In this document: positions 12,901-24,900 of the stretch, in pieces
How the letters are laid out: every line of letters begins with the position of its first letter
Numbering within the stretch: position 1 is the stretch's first letter
From: Sabellastarte sp. h YS-2021
Taxonomy: Eukaryota > Annelida > Polychaeta > Sabellida > Sabellidae
Assembly (NCBI GenBank): GCA_964017235.1
Contig: OZ024936.1
Location: 94,648,537-94,712,536, forward strand
Length of the DNA: 64,000 nt
Direction of reading: 5' to 3'
Position numbers and translations under genes: made by a program
The notes under the pieces: model-generated
The model's database searches: none
Told to the model about the DNA's origin: nothing
What the model saw: only the letters and a program-made list of their open reading frames with translations

Positions 12901-15900
12901 AAGACTTGTCACATTTGTCAAATGGTAGGAAAGCCAAACCAAAAAATTCCTGTAGCTCCTCTCAAACCCATTGCAGCATTTGAGGAACCATTTAGCAAAG
13001 TGATAATTGACTGTGTAGGTCCCTTACCAAAAACTAAATCCAGAAACCAATATCTTTTGACCATTATGTGCGCCTCAACCAGATTTCCCGAAGCCATACC
13101 ATTGACCAACATAACAGCTCCCAAAATCTCAAAAGCTCTGGTTAATTTCTTTACTCTAGTTGGCTTACCAAAAGAGATCCAGTCATATCAAGGGTCAAAT
13201 TTTATGTCAGGACTATTTCAACAGGTTGTATTTCAGTTAGGTGCCAAACAGATCAAATCTAGTGCTTATCACCCAGAACCCCAAGGTGCACTTGAAAGGT
13301 TCCATTCCACTTTGAAGAATATGATTAGGACATATTGTTTAGACAATGAAAAAGACTGGGATGAAGGCATCAGCTTATTATTGTTTGCAGTTAGAGAATC
13401 TGTTCAAGAGTCTTTAGGCTTTAGTCCCTTTGAGTTGGTCTTTGGCCATTCAGTCCGTGGTCCTCTCAAGCTGTTGAAGGAAAATTGGTTATCTGAGAAC
13501 ACCGAGAGCCTAAATCTGTTAGACTATGTCTCGAAGTTCAGAGATAAGTTGAAGAAGGCTTGTGAGCTGGCGCAACAAAATTTGAAAACTTCTCAGTCAA
13601 AAATGAAGATGCTTTATGATAAGAAATTACAAAATCGTATCTTCAATCTTGGAGGCAAGGCTTCAGTGTCATCACCTGGCCAAATGAATAAACTACAGGC
13701 CAGAGATCTAGGGTCATACCCAGTAGCAAGGAGAGTAGAAACTCTCCAAAAGACCATTAAAAACTGTGATAACAGACATTCAAACCAAATGTGGGAAATA
13801 ACTATGGTAAAGCCATACTTCGAAAGAGGTATAACATAGCTTATGATGGCTATTAATAGAAACACTGTTGCAGATAGGAATTCAGTGTATAAACAGGACT
13901 TTGAAAAAGTAACATATGGCGTCCGCATGGATACGCCCTGTCCAGAAGCTGTATTTAAAGTGCAATTTATATACCTGTAATTAGTAAGTTTATGAAGGTT
14001 ATACATGGTACTAATTTTACATTTGTATTTAGACAAAAATGTTTTGTAAAATGTTATTACCTGTGTTTGTATACATCATGAAAATCTCTTGTAAAATTTT
14101 GTAATCCCTTGGTTTCCAAAATTTTTCTTTAAGGGGTGAGGTGTTACATATATTGGACACTATATTAGTACATTGTATATTACATATATTAGGCACTATA
14201 TTAGTGCATTGTTTAATTTAAGCTTTATGTTTATAAATTGTTATAAAAGATAATTGTGTTGTTGGTTCTTTTTGTGTGTTAACATTTAAAGTAAGGGAGT
14301 TATTGATTTTTGTGTTTTAGTGTTTAGTGATCTGTTCACAGTCTGGGGGAAATCCCCCCCTCAGTGGTTATGTTAGATTTGGGGAAACCCAATTGCCAGT
14401 AGTTTCTAGAACTTCCTCATTTGGCCTAGATGGCTCAATCTTCTTTTGAGTTGGTTCTGTACAATTCCAGAGGAATCTGTGAATGTATATAAGGAATGTA
14501 CATCTGACCACAAGTGAACTTTGTATTCGCTTGCTATAAGGAGAGCTATTGTGTTTTGGAGTATAATATATGCTTATATCACTGTGAACTTTTACTGGAG
14601 TGAACTGGATATATCATCTGGACAGATTTATTGTACTTTGGATATTTTGGATATTGTACATTCATATAACAGAGAGTGAATTTACTGCATTTTGGACATT
14701 GTCCACATCTTGGAGCAGAGAGTACAGTTGTGTTAACTCTCTAAATATCTCCAGACAGACATTCTGTGTGACTGGATATATAAAGAATAGCAGGACAAGA
14801 ACCTTTTGTGTTGCTGAGTGTGAGACAGGTCACAAGATATAGATATCCGTGTGTGAGTGAACATTGGACAGATCACAGGACAGACCACAGGACATTGGAT
14901 AGACCACAGAATATACTACAGGACGGATTACGGAACAGATTGCTGGATACGGCGGATAAACTTAACTCATAATCTCTGTGGTCAGGTCAGCTAGATCTTA
15001 TTATTGTATTAGTGTGTTTGGTTAAGAGCATACCAATTGACTGTAATCATTATTGTTGACTATTAAATAAATTTGTTAAGTTTAACTTTTTGCTTTTTCT
15101 GTTACAACTTAAAGACAACCGGTAATTGCTACCGCACTTGCCCGTGACCGTAACAACTGACCTCCAGAAACATTTTATTTTGTTGCCTGCATCCTGTGTC
15201 ATGTCCACCACAATAAACAGACAAAACAGAACCAAAATAACAAGGATGACTATTATGAAGTGGACATTTTGAAGATGCAGCAATATTAAACTGGAAATCA
15301 ATGGGGTCAAGAGAATAAACAAGTACCAATGTATACTTTTAGCTTGCATAACTGATGATAAATCAATTAAAAACAACACTTGTTTATGTATTTTAATCCT
15401 AATTATCCATGGCAGGGAAAAATAATTACCTAATCTGTATGCCCCAGTGTTTAGATCAAATGCATTGTGTGGTGGATCATAAAAGTACATTGTGATATTG
15501 TGTGTTGTTTAACTTGTTTTGCAATTAATAATATACCAGTTCTGGCATACACCGTGTCATGCAAGAGTCAGTTTACATATTCATATGCGTGGATCTTGTA
15601 TGCGGCGTGTGGATGAAGCTTGCGTTCATAATTTGACAATTGTAATAATAAATAAATCAGCATAGATAATAAGATTTCTTTATACGGCTATAAATGCTTT
15701 CTTCGTGGGGTTTTCATGGATACACTCTTAATATAACTACACATACCTTTTCCTCAGCTGCATCTACAAGCCATATCTACGTACATGTACACAATCACTT
15801 CACAAAAATGCAAAATAAGAGGCTGCTGTGACTAGGTCACTTGGAAAAAAAAGGTATTAATACAGGCAAAACATCATATGATTTAATATCTTCTGCATTA

Positions 15901-18900
15901 ATTTGAGGACTTGTATTATTAATGTTGTTATGTATCAAGACTATGTGGTCATTCTTTTACAGGAGAGTGTACAAGAAACACAGAAGAGATGTGTTTTATA
16001 TCATCATGTAACGTGGTAACACTGTGACGACAAGTCCCAACTATAGAAAATCATCCATGAGTACTTGGTACAGAAAAACTCACTTGTAAAAGCTTTTAAA
16101 AATGCCTAAAATGTGAGATGAACATCCATGTTCACCAGGTGTAAGACTGGAATGATAGGTCATATGATCAATAAGTCTTTCCACAGGGCTACATTATTGT
16201 GGGGATCTGAAAGAAAGCTTGTGAGCGTGGAATTATGATGGTATGGCTGGCATTTCATGAAATACTCTTGAAATCTGACTACAAATAAATATATGTTCTA
16301 ACATGACACGGATGTGTCCTCGATTCTGATTGGCTAAACGACGAAATACTTCACCAGTAAAATACAGCATAATTCTGTGTCTCCCTATTATCACTCATTA
16401 TGGCTGTCCTAACAATAAACGCTTTACAGCAAAATTTGCCATAATTATTCATCTTAAAACAATTTGTCATGTTAAAATAGGAATAGCCCCCTCCCAAACC
16501 ACGGTATACGCAGAATTTTACCATGGTTTGAGGTTATTGCCTATAAATTCTGCGTATACCGTGGTTTGGTCTGGGGTTATTCATATGACAAGCAGTGCCT
16601 AAGAATGTACAAAGCCTAGATTTCATTGTTGCAAAACCATGATTCATTTTTTTATCAAGAGGGGGATCAACCTTGAGGAAGAGCAAGCCACAGATAGACT
16701 TATGTGAAATAATAACCCCAATCTTGTAAATAGTTAGAATGCTGCCAACAGATAGTGCAGAAAATTCCCACAGAAATATGTAACCCAGTTCTAATTCATA
16801 CATTTTTTGAGTTATATACAGAAACAAAGAAAATAAAGAAACAAAGTTAATGTCAAGTTATAAAATAGAGATTGTTGTTATTAACGTGCGACGGGAGGAC
16901 AGGGTTATTGTGATCAGTTTGTGTCAGTGATTCTGTCTGTGCACCATTTTGCCCTTATAACTCAAAATCTTATAATCTCATCCATCGAGCTTAAATTTGG
17001 CGGGCAGGTATTTTCTGGGGTACCGACAGATTTCTCCAAATTTTGGTGTAATTTGATCGAAAATTAAAGTCAGGATAGATTTTTTTTATTTTCAATTGGC
17101 CATATGGAGTGAAATCTAGCTTCTCTTTGTTGCATACATAAAAATCAATGTCATTGCAGGTTTTCTTCCTCACGAGTTTTTGGACTCTCTTTTAATGTAG
17201 GCAATGTGAAATGCGTCCTAATTACATCACCTCATTCATTATTTATTTGCGGGAATATTTGTCAAAGGGATAATATTAAAATGACAATAGATGTACAAGA
17301 ATGCTTTATAATCTCGCGAGTCGGGTCACATTGAGTCAAGCATTCTGCTATCTCCGAGTGCATCTTGTTTCACCTGCAATAGCACAACATTGGATAGGTT
17401 ACTTAGAATATTACAGGAAGATGAATTGCTGTTACTGATATAACTGATGGGAATTCCTAAAGAAGTAAAATCAGATATTTTGTCGACAAACTGAACTCTC
17501 ACTGCCATTTCAATGGTTAAATTTACAGTAAAATAATATGTTTTAGTATCCGTAAGAAAATTGTAGTCGATTGTGATTAGGATTAATGGTTAGTTTTTTT
17601 TCTATTGCAAGAAGTTGTACGTGAACTGTTTAAGGATAATGGATGAAAATTAATATATATTTTTTTTAATTTGTATATTAAAAGTTAATGATTTGTTGAA
17701 TTTTTTTACAATGATTTGTATATTAACAGTTAATGATTTGTTTCTCAATGGCAGTATTGACCAACTGAGATTACTCATATGAGAACGTATACCAGACACT
17801 CAAACATTGATCTTGAGATTCTAATTAACTAAAGCTCCTTTATTTTTATTTTTTGCTGTGGCTACATTACCCAGTAACTCTGACGAAGTATTTTCTACTT
17901 GATGCCATCTCTGTAAGAGGGTTTAACTGGTGAAATATCAGGGACTTTTTGATTGCTGTACTTAGTTTTTTGACAGGTCTTAACCTAAATTTAAATGTTC
18001 ATTACTTCCTTACTTGATGTCCAATTTTGATAATTTGTATGCAGTTTAAGGAAAAGAACTTTCATGTGGACTATGCCTTCATTACCCTCAAAATATCACA
18101 AATTGGCTTGCACTACAAAACATTGTAAGTATGATTTTGATTGGGTGTTGATTATGATTTTAATTGGGTGTTTCCAGAAGTAAAGATAATCAACGAATAT
18201 GTTGTTTAAAAGAAACTACTTGGGAAAAGATATTAAGTGAATAAAATTTGTTGTTTGTTTCTGTCCGTTTAAATTATTCATGTAATATTATTGATTTTAC
18301 AAGATAATGCCTCAGTTATCAGTACCTTTAACAAAGAAACAGAGTTCTAAATGATCCTGAGGCTAAAGGGTGTGATCTGCTGTGTAAAATTATTAATTTG
18401 TAAGAACTTCTTGAGGTTAAATGAAACAGAGTAAAGCTCATTTATTTACTGAAAGGAGTCTCTACTAAAAGTTATCAATTGTTGGCCTGGTGAGAATACT
18501 TACTTTATGTTTCTATATTGGAGACAAGTTGGGGTGCAGGGGATTTTAAGTCTATGTATTCATGTCTACTTATTTTGCATGAAACAGTGTAGCTGCTTTT
18601 TGTTGGTGACTTTTGAAACAGCAGGAAATTCATATATTTGTTAAAGTATTGTTGATATCTCATTAATTATTGTAACCATTATAACTTGTACTGTGTTACA
18701 TGGCATCTTCTTTAAAGAAAATTAGCCCCAGTCTATCTCTAGCCTTTTGAGGGAGCATTGTGGCATTGTGGTAACATATTCATATCCACTCTTATATTGA
18801 GAACAATAGGCAATTGCTTATGGCACAGAATTCTGATCCAACTCTGTACTTTTATCCCCTTCCCTACTCTGTCTTGTATTTGACATTTATACTCTAAATA

Positions 18901-21900
18901 TCTCTTCTACTACTGGCCTCAACTGGGGTTCGGTTCCCGGCACGGCTTCAAGTGAGAAAGCTGGTAGTTGCTTGCCGTTGGTCGGCAGTTTACAGTACAC
19001 AACCCTGATGAACTGTATGTACTGGTTTCCTCTGTACTTCCAACTACCCGTCGTGATATGACCTGTACAGTGTTGAAAGCGACGTAAAACTCCAAATAAA
19101 TAAATAAAATACTACTGGCCTCTAAGTGCCAATTGACTCATCCCTACAGCAGCCAAAGTTCTACCTACTGACATTTCCATAACAAATATCAACAGTCTCT
19201 TAAACTCCCTTTGTCCCTGTTGTTCTTTTATCTGCAATTGGGGATAGGTTCAAACTTATTTGGTGCTATGACAAACCTTTTCACTTTTTTCACTTTAAGG
19301 TTTTTGTGAGTGCATGTTTAAAAACTTTTGAGTAACCCATTCTCCCAGAATTACTTGGGTTTTTTTCAAGTGTTTATGGCCAATATCTTCAGTACTTCTA
19401 TCTTGACAACTGTTTTCATTACATTAACTTTCCTAGCACTACTGACAAATCATATTATGATAGTTTTGTCACAAATTTATAACAGAATCAGTCAAACCAC
19501 ACACACCCTTGACCATAGTCCTGGGTTTAAAACAGAAAGACTGTATAGTTAAATGCAAAAGTGGAACAGTTGCATCAGTCCTATCTTCTAATATTATAGT
19601 GGCTCTGACCTTGTCAATTGTATTGGTTCCAGGAAGATGTGATTAAACTTCTCGACAGTGTCCACCACAGCTAAACTGGCACCCTCTGATTCACAGCGCT
19701 GCTTGGCCTCAACCTGCGAAAGCTTGTCAGTGTTTTCTCTCCAGAAGCACACTTGGGATACTGGTTCTACAGGATTGGGGCAACTGTCTGCAGATATTGT
19801 ACATAATACAAGTTGCTACTGCTCCCTGACATGATTTTATTTTTGTTAGAAGTGTAGTAACATCGATTTATTATCACTAAAATGTGGATTGATACAAGCA
19901 CAAACAATCATTTTAATGAGTTATATTTATCTTCAAAATAATTTGTAAAGACTAATCATTCAGTAGAATTGTAGGAAATGTATACCTGTGTTTTTATCAC
20001 TGGATCTACTTGTGTAATACCAATAATTTTGACAACAATAACTCCTGGCCACAAAATAGACTTAATTGGTTTTGATTTAAAATTTACATGTCTTTTCAAC
20101 ATTTTATGTGGCTCGTATTGGAAGAAACAAGTGCATGTTAATAGGTAAAAATTGTACTTATACACTATTGGGGTCACAGGGCTGTTTTATAAAGGGTCTC
20201 ATTCATGGACTTAAATCTGATGTACTTTATATTGATTCAGGTGGTCCAGTTCTAAAGTGGATTTCACAAAGTTTGAGCTAAGACCAAGCTAAGATCAAGC
20301 TAAGACTGAGTTGTCAATTAACTACACTGGTGTCATGGGACCCTTTATTTCATTTTTAAATACACGTACTGTACAGTTTGACATATGTCCTATGCTTGAC
20401 TTATTTTTTTCTGTTTTAAAAATGTACAATGCAGCAATGAAAAACCTTGTAACAACATAAAACAATTTTCAGATACTACTTTAATAGGTGCTCTGTGTAT
20501 TTATACTTTTTTTCCAGATATTTCAAATTTATGGTGGTGGCTAAACGGCAATTAACTTTATGCCAAAGACTTTAAGTCTAAGCCTGAGCTTCGTATTTTG
20601 TGAAATTGACCAAATAAAAAGCCACATGATTAGAGATGGGACATGACCACACTGCCATGGCTCCTGTATTTTGAAGAAAAATATTTGTGGTCATACTCAC
20701 CCCTCTTACTCCTCTTCCTCCTCCTTCCTTTTTCACTTTGCCAGCTAGCTACAAGTGCCTCCATCCGCGGACTGTGGGTGAGTTCTGACATCTTCACTGG
20801 GTTTGTGTTACAAATGCTGATAGCAGGAAAGGCCAACTCCTTGGAGTCTTGTATGGCTCTTTTCACATACACCTGAAGGATGAATACAGTATATTTTAAG
20901 GTACCATAATGCATGGTTGGACATAGGCTACATAAAATCACATTTGGAAAACTAAAGTCAGATCTTCCCCTTCTGCGGAAAGTACTGGATGCATGGAGCT
21001 ACTGTATAAGTAATAACTTTAGCTGGAACAATATGTCATTGATTCAATTATTGCCCAGTGAAAATGTCAACTTAAACAGTTTTCTTTCAACATTCAATCA
21101 ATTGGTCATTCTTTGTGATATTTAGATATTTAGTAAATTTAAAATAGGCAGTTAAGCCCAGCACGGCTGCATACCATAGTCTATCTGATTATTTAAAGAG
21201 AAATGAATATTTGATTTTCAAATCTGTTTCTTTCTTTAACTTTGTGCTAAAGGGCCCTGTGCGTGAAACATGATGCATGTACCAACATAAGTACTACTAC
21301 TAATTTGATTTCATTTATTTAGTTTGACTATTGCTTTCAACACTTTTTGTAGGTTATATCATGATGGGTAGTTTTAAGGAAAGACGAAACCAGTACATAT
21401 TGATGGGTCAAGGTTTTGTACTGTAAACTGTTTGGCATCGGTAATCGAGTAACCACTTTGTCACATAGGGTCTAGAGTTTGCACCACTGACCTCAGGAGG
21501 CAAGTCTGTTAACCAGTTCAAAAGCACACCCCCATGCTTACCCTTTGAACGAAACCTTATGAATATTCTGACATAGGTACTGCAGGGAAAACAACATGTG
21601 CAATGAATCTGAAGTCTATATATTAATATTTGATCACCTAAACCAATATACACCTGTAATTAAATAAAATAACGTATTTTTGTTGATGTTACTGTGGTCA
21701 ATTCTGTGTAATTACATTTTGCAGCTGTTCTTTTGTAAAAAATATTGGTAGATTTTTACTCATGCATATTTTGCTAAATGTTTTGTAAAATGTATTCTGT
21801 TATGCCAAAGTTGGACAAGACATCTGTCAAGCAAAATGACGTGACATGTCTTTGAATATGAATACATCATCTTGCGGCTTAGCTTAAGAAAGCTATATCA

Positions 21901-24900
21901 ATCTGGTGTATTCAGTTTAACAATGGTTATCATATGTTACATTGGTCATGCCACTATACAACACTTTGACAGGCATAGAAACAATACATGACACTTCAGA
22001 ACCTAAACTGTGAGGCACCAGTCATCAGGATAGAACCATCAGCCTTCACACTTAAGGTATGTGCAGGAGGGGGTGATTTTAAAACTTTTACCTCAGTGTT
22101 ACGGTCACGGGCAAGCACGGTAGCAATTACCGGTTGTCTTTAAGTTGTAACAGAAAAAGCAAAAAGTTGAACTTAACAAATTTATTTAATAGTCAACAAT
22201 AATGATTACAGTCAACTGGTATGCTCTTAACTAAACACACTAACACAATAATAAGATCTAGCTGACCTGACCACAGAGATTATGAGTTAAATTTATCCGC
22301 CGTATCCAGCAATCTGTTCCGTAATCCGTCCTGTAGTATGTTCTGTGGTCTGTCCAATGTCCTGTGGTCTGTCCTGTGATCTGTCCAATGTTCACTCACA
22401 CACAGATATCTATATCTTGTGACCTGTCTCACACTCAACAACACAAAAGGTTCTTGTCCTGCTATTCTTTATATATCCAGTCACACAGAATGTCTGTCTG
22501 GAGATATTTAGAGAGTTAACACAACTGTACTGTCTGCTCCAAGATGTGGACAATGTCCAAAATGCAGTAAATTCACTCTCTGCTATATGAATGTACAATA
22601 TCCAAAATATCCAAAGTACAATAAATCTACCCAGACAATGTATTCAGTTCACTCCACTGAAAGTTCACAGTAATATAAGCATATATTATATTCCAAAACA
22701 CAATAGCTCTCCTTATAGCCAGCGAATACAAAGTTCACTTGTGGTCAGATGTACCTTCCTTATATACATTCACAGATTCCTCTGGAATTGTACAGAACCA
22801 ACTCAAAAGAAGATTGAGCCATCTAGGCCAAATGAGGAAGTTCTAGAAACTACTGGTAATTATCTTTTATGACAATGTATAAACATAAAGCTTAAATTAA
22901 ACAATGCACTAATATAGTGCCTAATATATGTAATATACAATGTACTAATATAGTGTCCAATATATGTAACACCTCCCCCCTTAAAAAAAAATTTTGGAAG
23001 CCAAGGAGTTACAAAATTTTACAAGAGATTTTTACCAGGTATATATACACAGGTAATAACTTTTTATAAAACATATTTATCTAAATACAAAAGTAAAATT
23101 AGTAGTGTATAACCTTTATAAACTTGCCAATTACAGGTATATAAATTACAATTTAAATACAGCTTCTGGACAGGGCGTCCGCACAGATATTATCCTTTCC
23201 TTTAACATGTTCTATTTGAAGATTGTGTTTTTGCAACATTAAACTCCAGTTCAATAATCTTCTATTTTTGTTTTTCATTTTGTGCAAGAAGACTAGTGGA
23301 TTGTGATCTGTGTATACAATGGTGGGTTTTGATGATGAAGATATGTATATGTCAAAATGCTGGATGGCCAAAATGAGTGCTAAACATTCTTTTTCTATTG
23401 TAGAGTAGTTCTTTTGATGAACATTAAATTTTTTTGAAAAATAGCAGATGGGATGTTCAATATCTTCATTATCACATTGCAGTAAAACTGCACCTGCACC
23501 CACATCACTGGCGTCTACAGCCAGCTGGAAAGGTTTACTGAAGTCTGGAGCAGTTAGTACGGGCGCTAAACAAAGAAGGTTCTTTACTTTGTCAAATGAT
23601 TTTTAACAAGTCTCTGACCAGTGATATTTTACATTCTTTTTCAGTAGTTCAGTCAGTGGAGCAGTGACCTCTGAAAAGTTTTTGCAAAATTTTCTATAAT
23701 ATCCCGCCATTCCAAGGAACCTCATTAAGCTTTTCTTATTTTCAGGAATGGGATAGTCAATGATGCTTTTCACTTTAGCTTTGATTGGTGTCACAACTCC
23801 ATGACCTACTACATGCCCTAAGTACACAACCTTTGCTTTTACAAAGTCACTCTTTGACAAATTTACAGTGAGGTTTGCCTCTTTGAGCCGAAACAAGACT
23901 TCTTCAAGCCTTTTTAAATGTTCTTCCCAAGTATCACTAAAGATGACAATATCATCCACATACACTTCAACACCTTCTAAGTCTTTTAAACATATATTCA
24001 TTAGTCTTTGAAATGTGGCTTGGGAGTTCTTCATGCCAAATGTCATTACCTTGTACTGATATAGACCATCAGGGGTCACGAAGGCTGATATTTCTTTGGC
24101 CCGCTCAGTAAGAGGTACACACCAATATCCTTTGAGTAAATCACACTTTGTGATGTATTTGGCATTGCCAATCCGATCAATACAGTCTTCCATCCTTGGG
24201 ATAGGGAAGGAATCCGTTTTACTCAAAACATTGACTTTTCTGTAGTCAGTGCAATATCTGATTGAACCGTCTGGTTTCGGGACCAAAACACAAGGAGATG
24301 CCCAACTACTTTGACTTGGTTCAATTATATCTTTTTCTAGCATGTATTGCACTTCCTGCCTTAATTTTTCGTGTTTCATAGGATTTACCCGATACGGATG
24401 CTGTTTGATCGGACGGGCATCGCCGACATCGACATCATGCATGAGTATATTTGTCCTATTAGGGGCATTTGGGAACACTGACTTGTACTTTAAGAGCAAT
24501 TCAATGAGTGGAACCCTCTTATCTGGTGGTACATGACTCAGCTTGGTTTCCAAATCATCAAGGATCTCAGAATTACTCAACCTAATTTTACATTCAACAT
24601 CATGATCAGGATTGTCCTCCCATATTTCGTGCTCCTGATTACTGTTACTTTCTATATTACAGTCAGTAACCATAACAGGCTTTTTCACACCCCTTTCAAA
24701 GTATGGTTTTACCATATTTACATAACATAGTTGGGTTGACTTTCTTCTGTCCGGGGTTTCAATGATATAGTCCAGGTCACCTACTCTCTTTAACACTTTG
24801 TATGGCCCGTGATATCTGGCCTGTAACGTATTTCCCTGGACAGGTAGTAACACTAAAACCTTGTCACCTGGTTTGAAAGTACGGTTTTGCGACTTCCTAT

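Larger units (their letters stand above)
9404..15155 (+). mobile_element. LTR retrotransposon A (Ty3/gypsy, Gmr1-like family, RT-less copy)
   Basis: Two LTRs (9404-10583, 14142-15155) starting TGTTAC and ending GTAACA enclose gag, protease and integrase. No reverse transcriptase or RNase H lies between integrase and the 3' LTR; about 100 bp of other sequence and the last few bases of the RNase H end remain. Relative to copy B, gag has a 46-nt deletion (at about 11162), there is a frameshift near 12240, and the second catalytic Asp of integrase has become Tyr. The LTR flanks (CATTG left, ACTGA right) do not form a target duplication. It lies antisense in intron 4 of the channel gene. LTR divergence, excluding the SINE, is about a dozen substitutions per kb by eye. 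Confidence 0.9.
15156..18920. other. Intron 4, AT-rich sequence
   Basis: Contains the hairpin at 16481-16582 and a repeat fragment at 16640-16735; otherwise no gene or RNA seen. A short open segment at 15417-15490 (minus) ends at a GT but lacks a convincing acceptor, and the lectin domain is complete without it. Confidence 0.5.

Noticed and set aside
15417-15490. Possible extra exon of the channel gene (YFYDPPHNAFDLNTGAYRL)
   Set aside because: It has a usable GT but no good acceptor, and exons 4 and 5 already join with matching phase to give a complete lectin domain.
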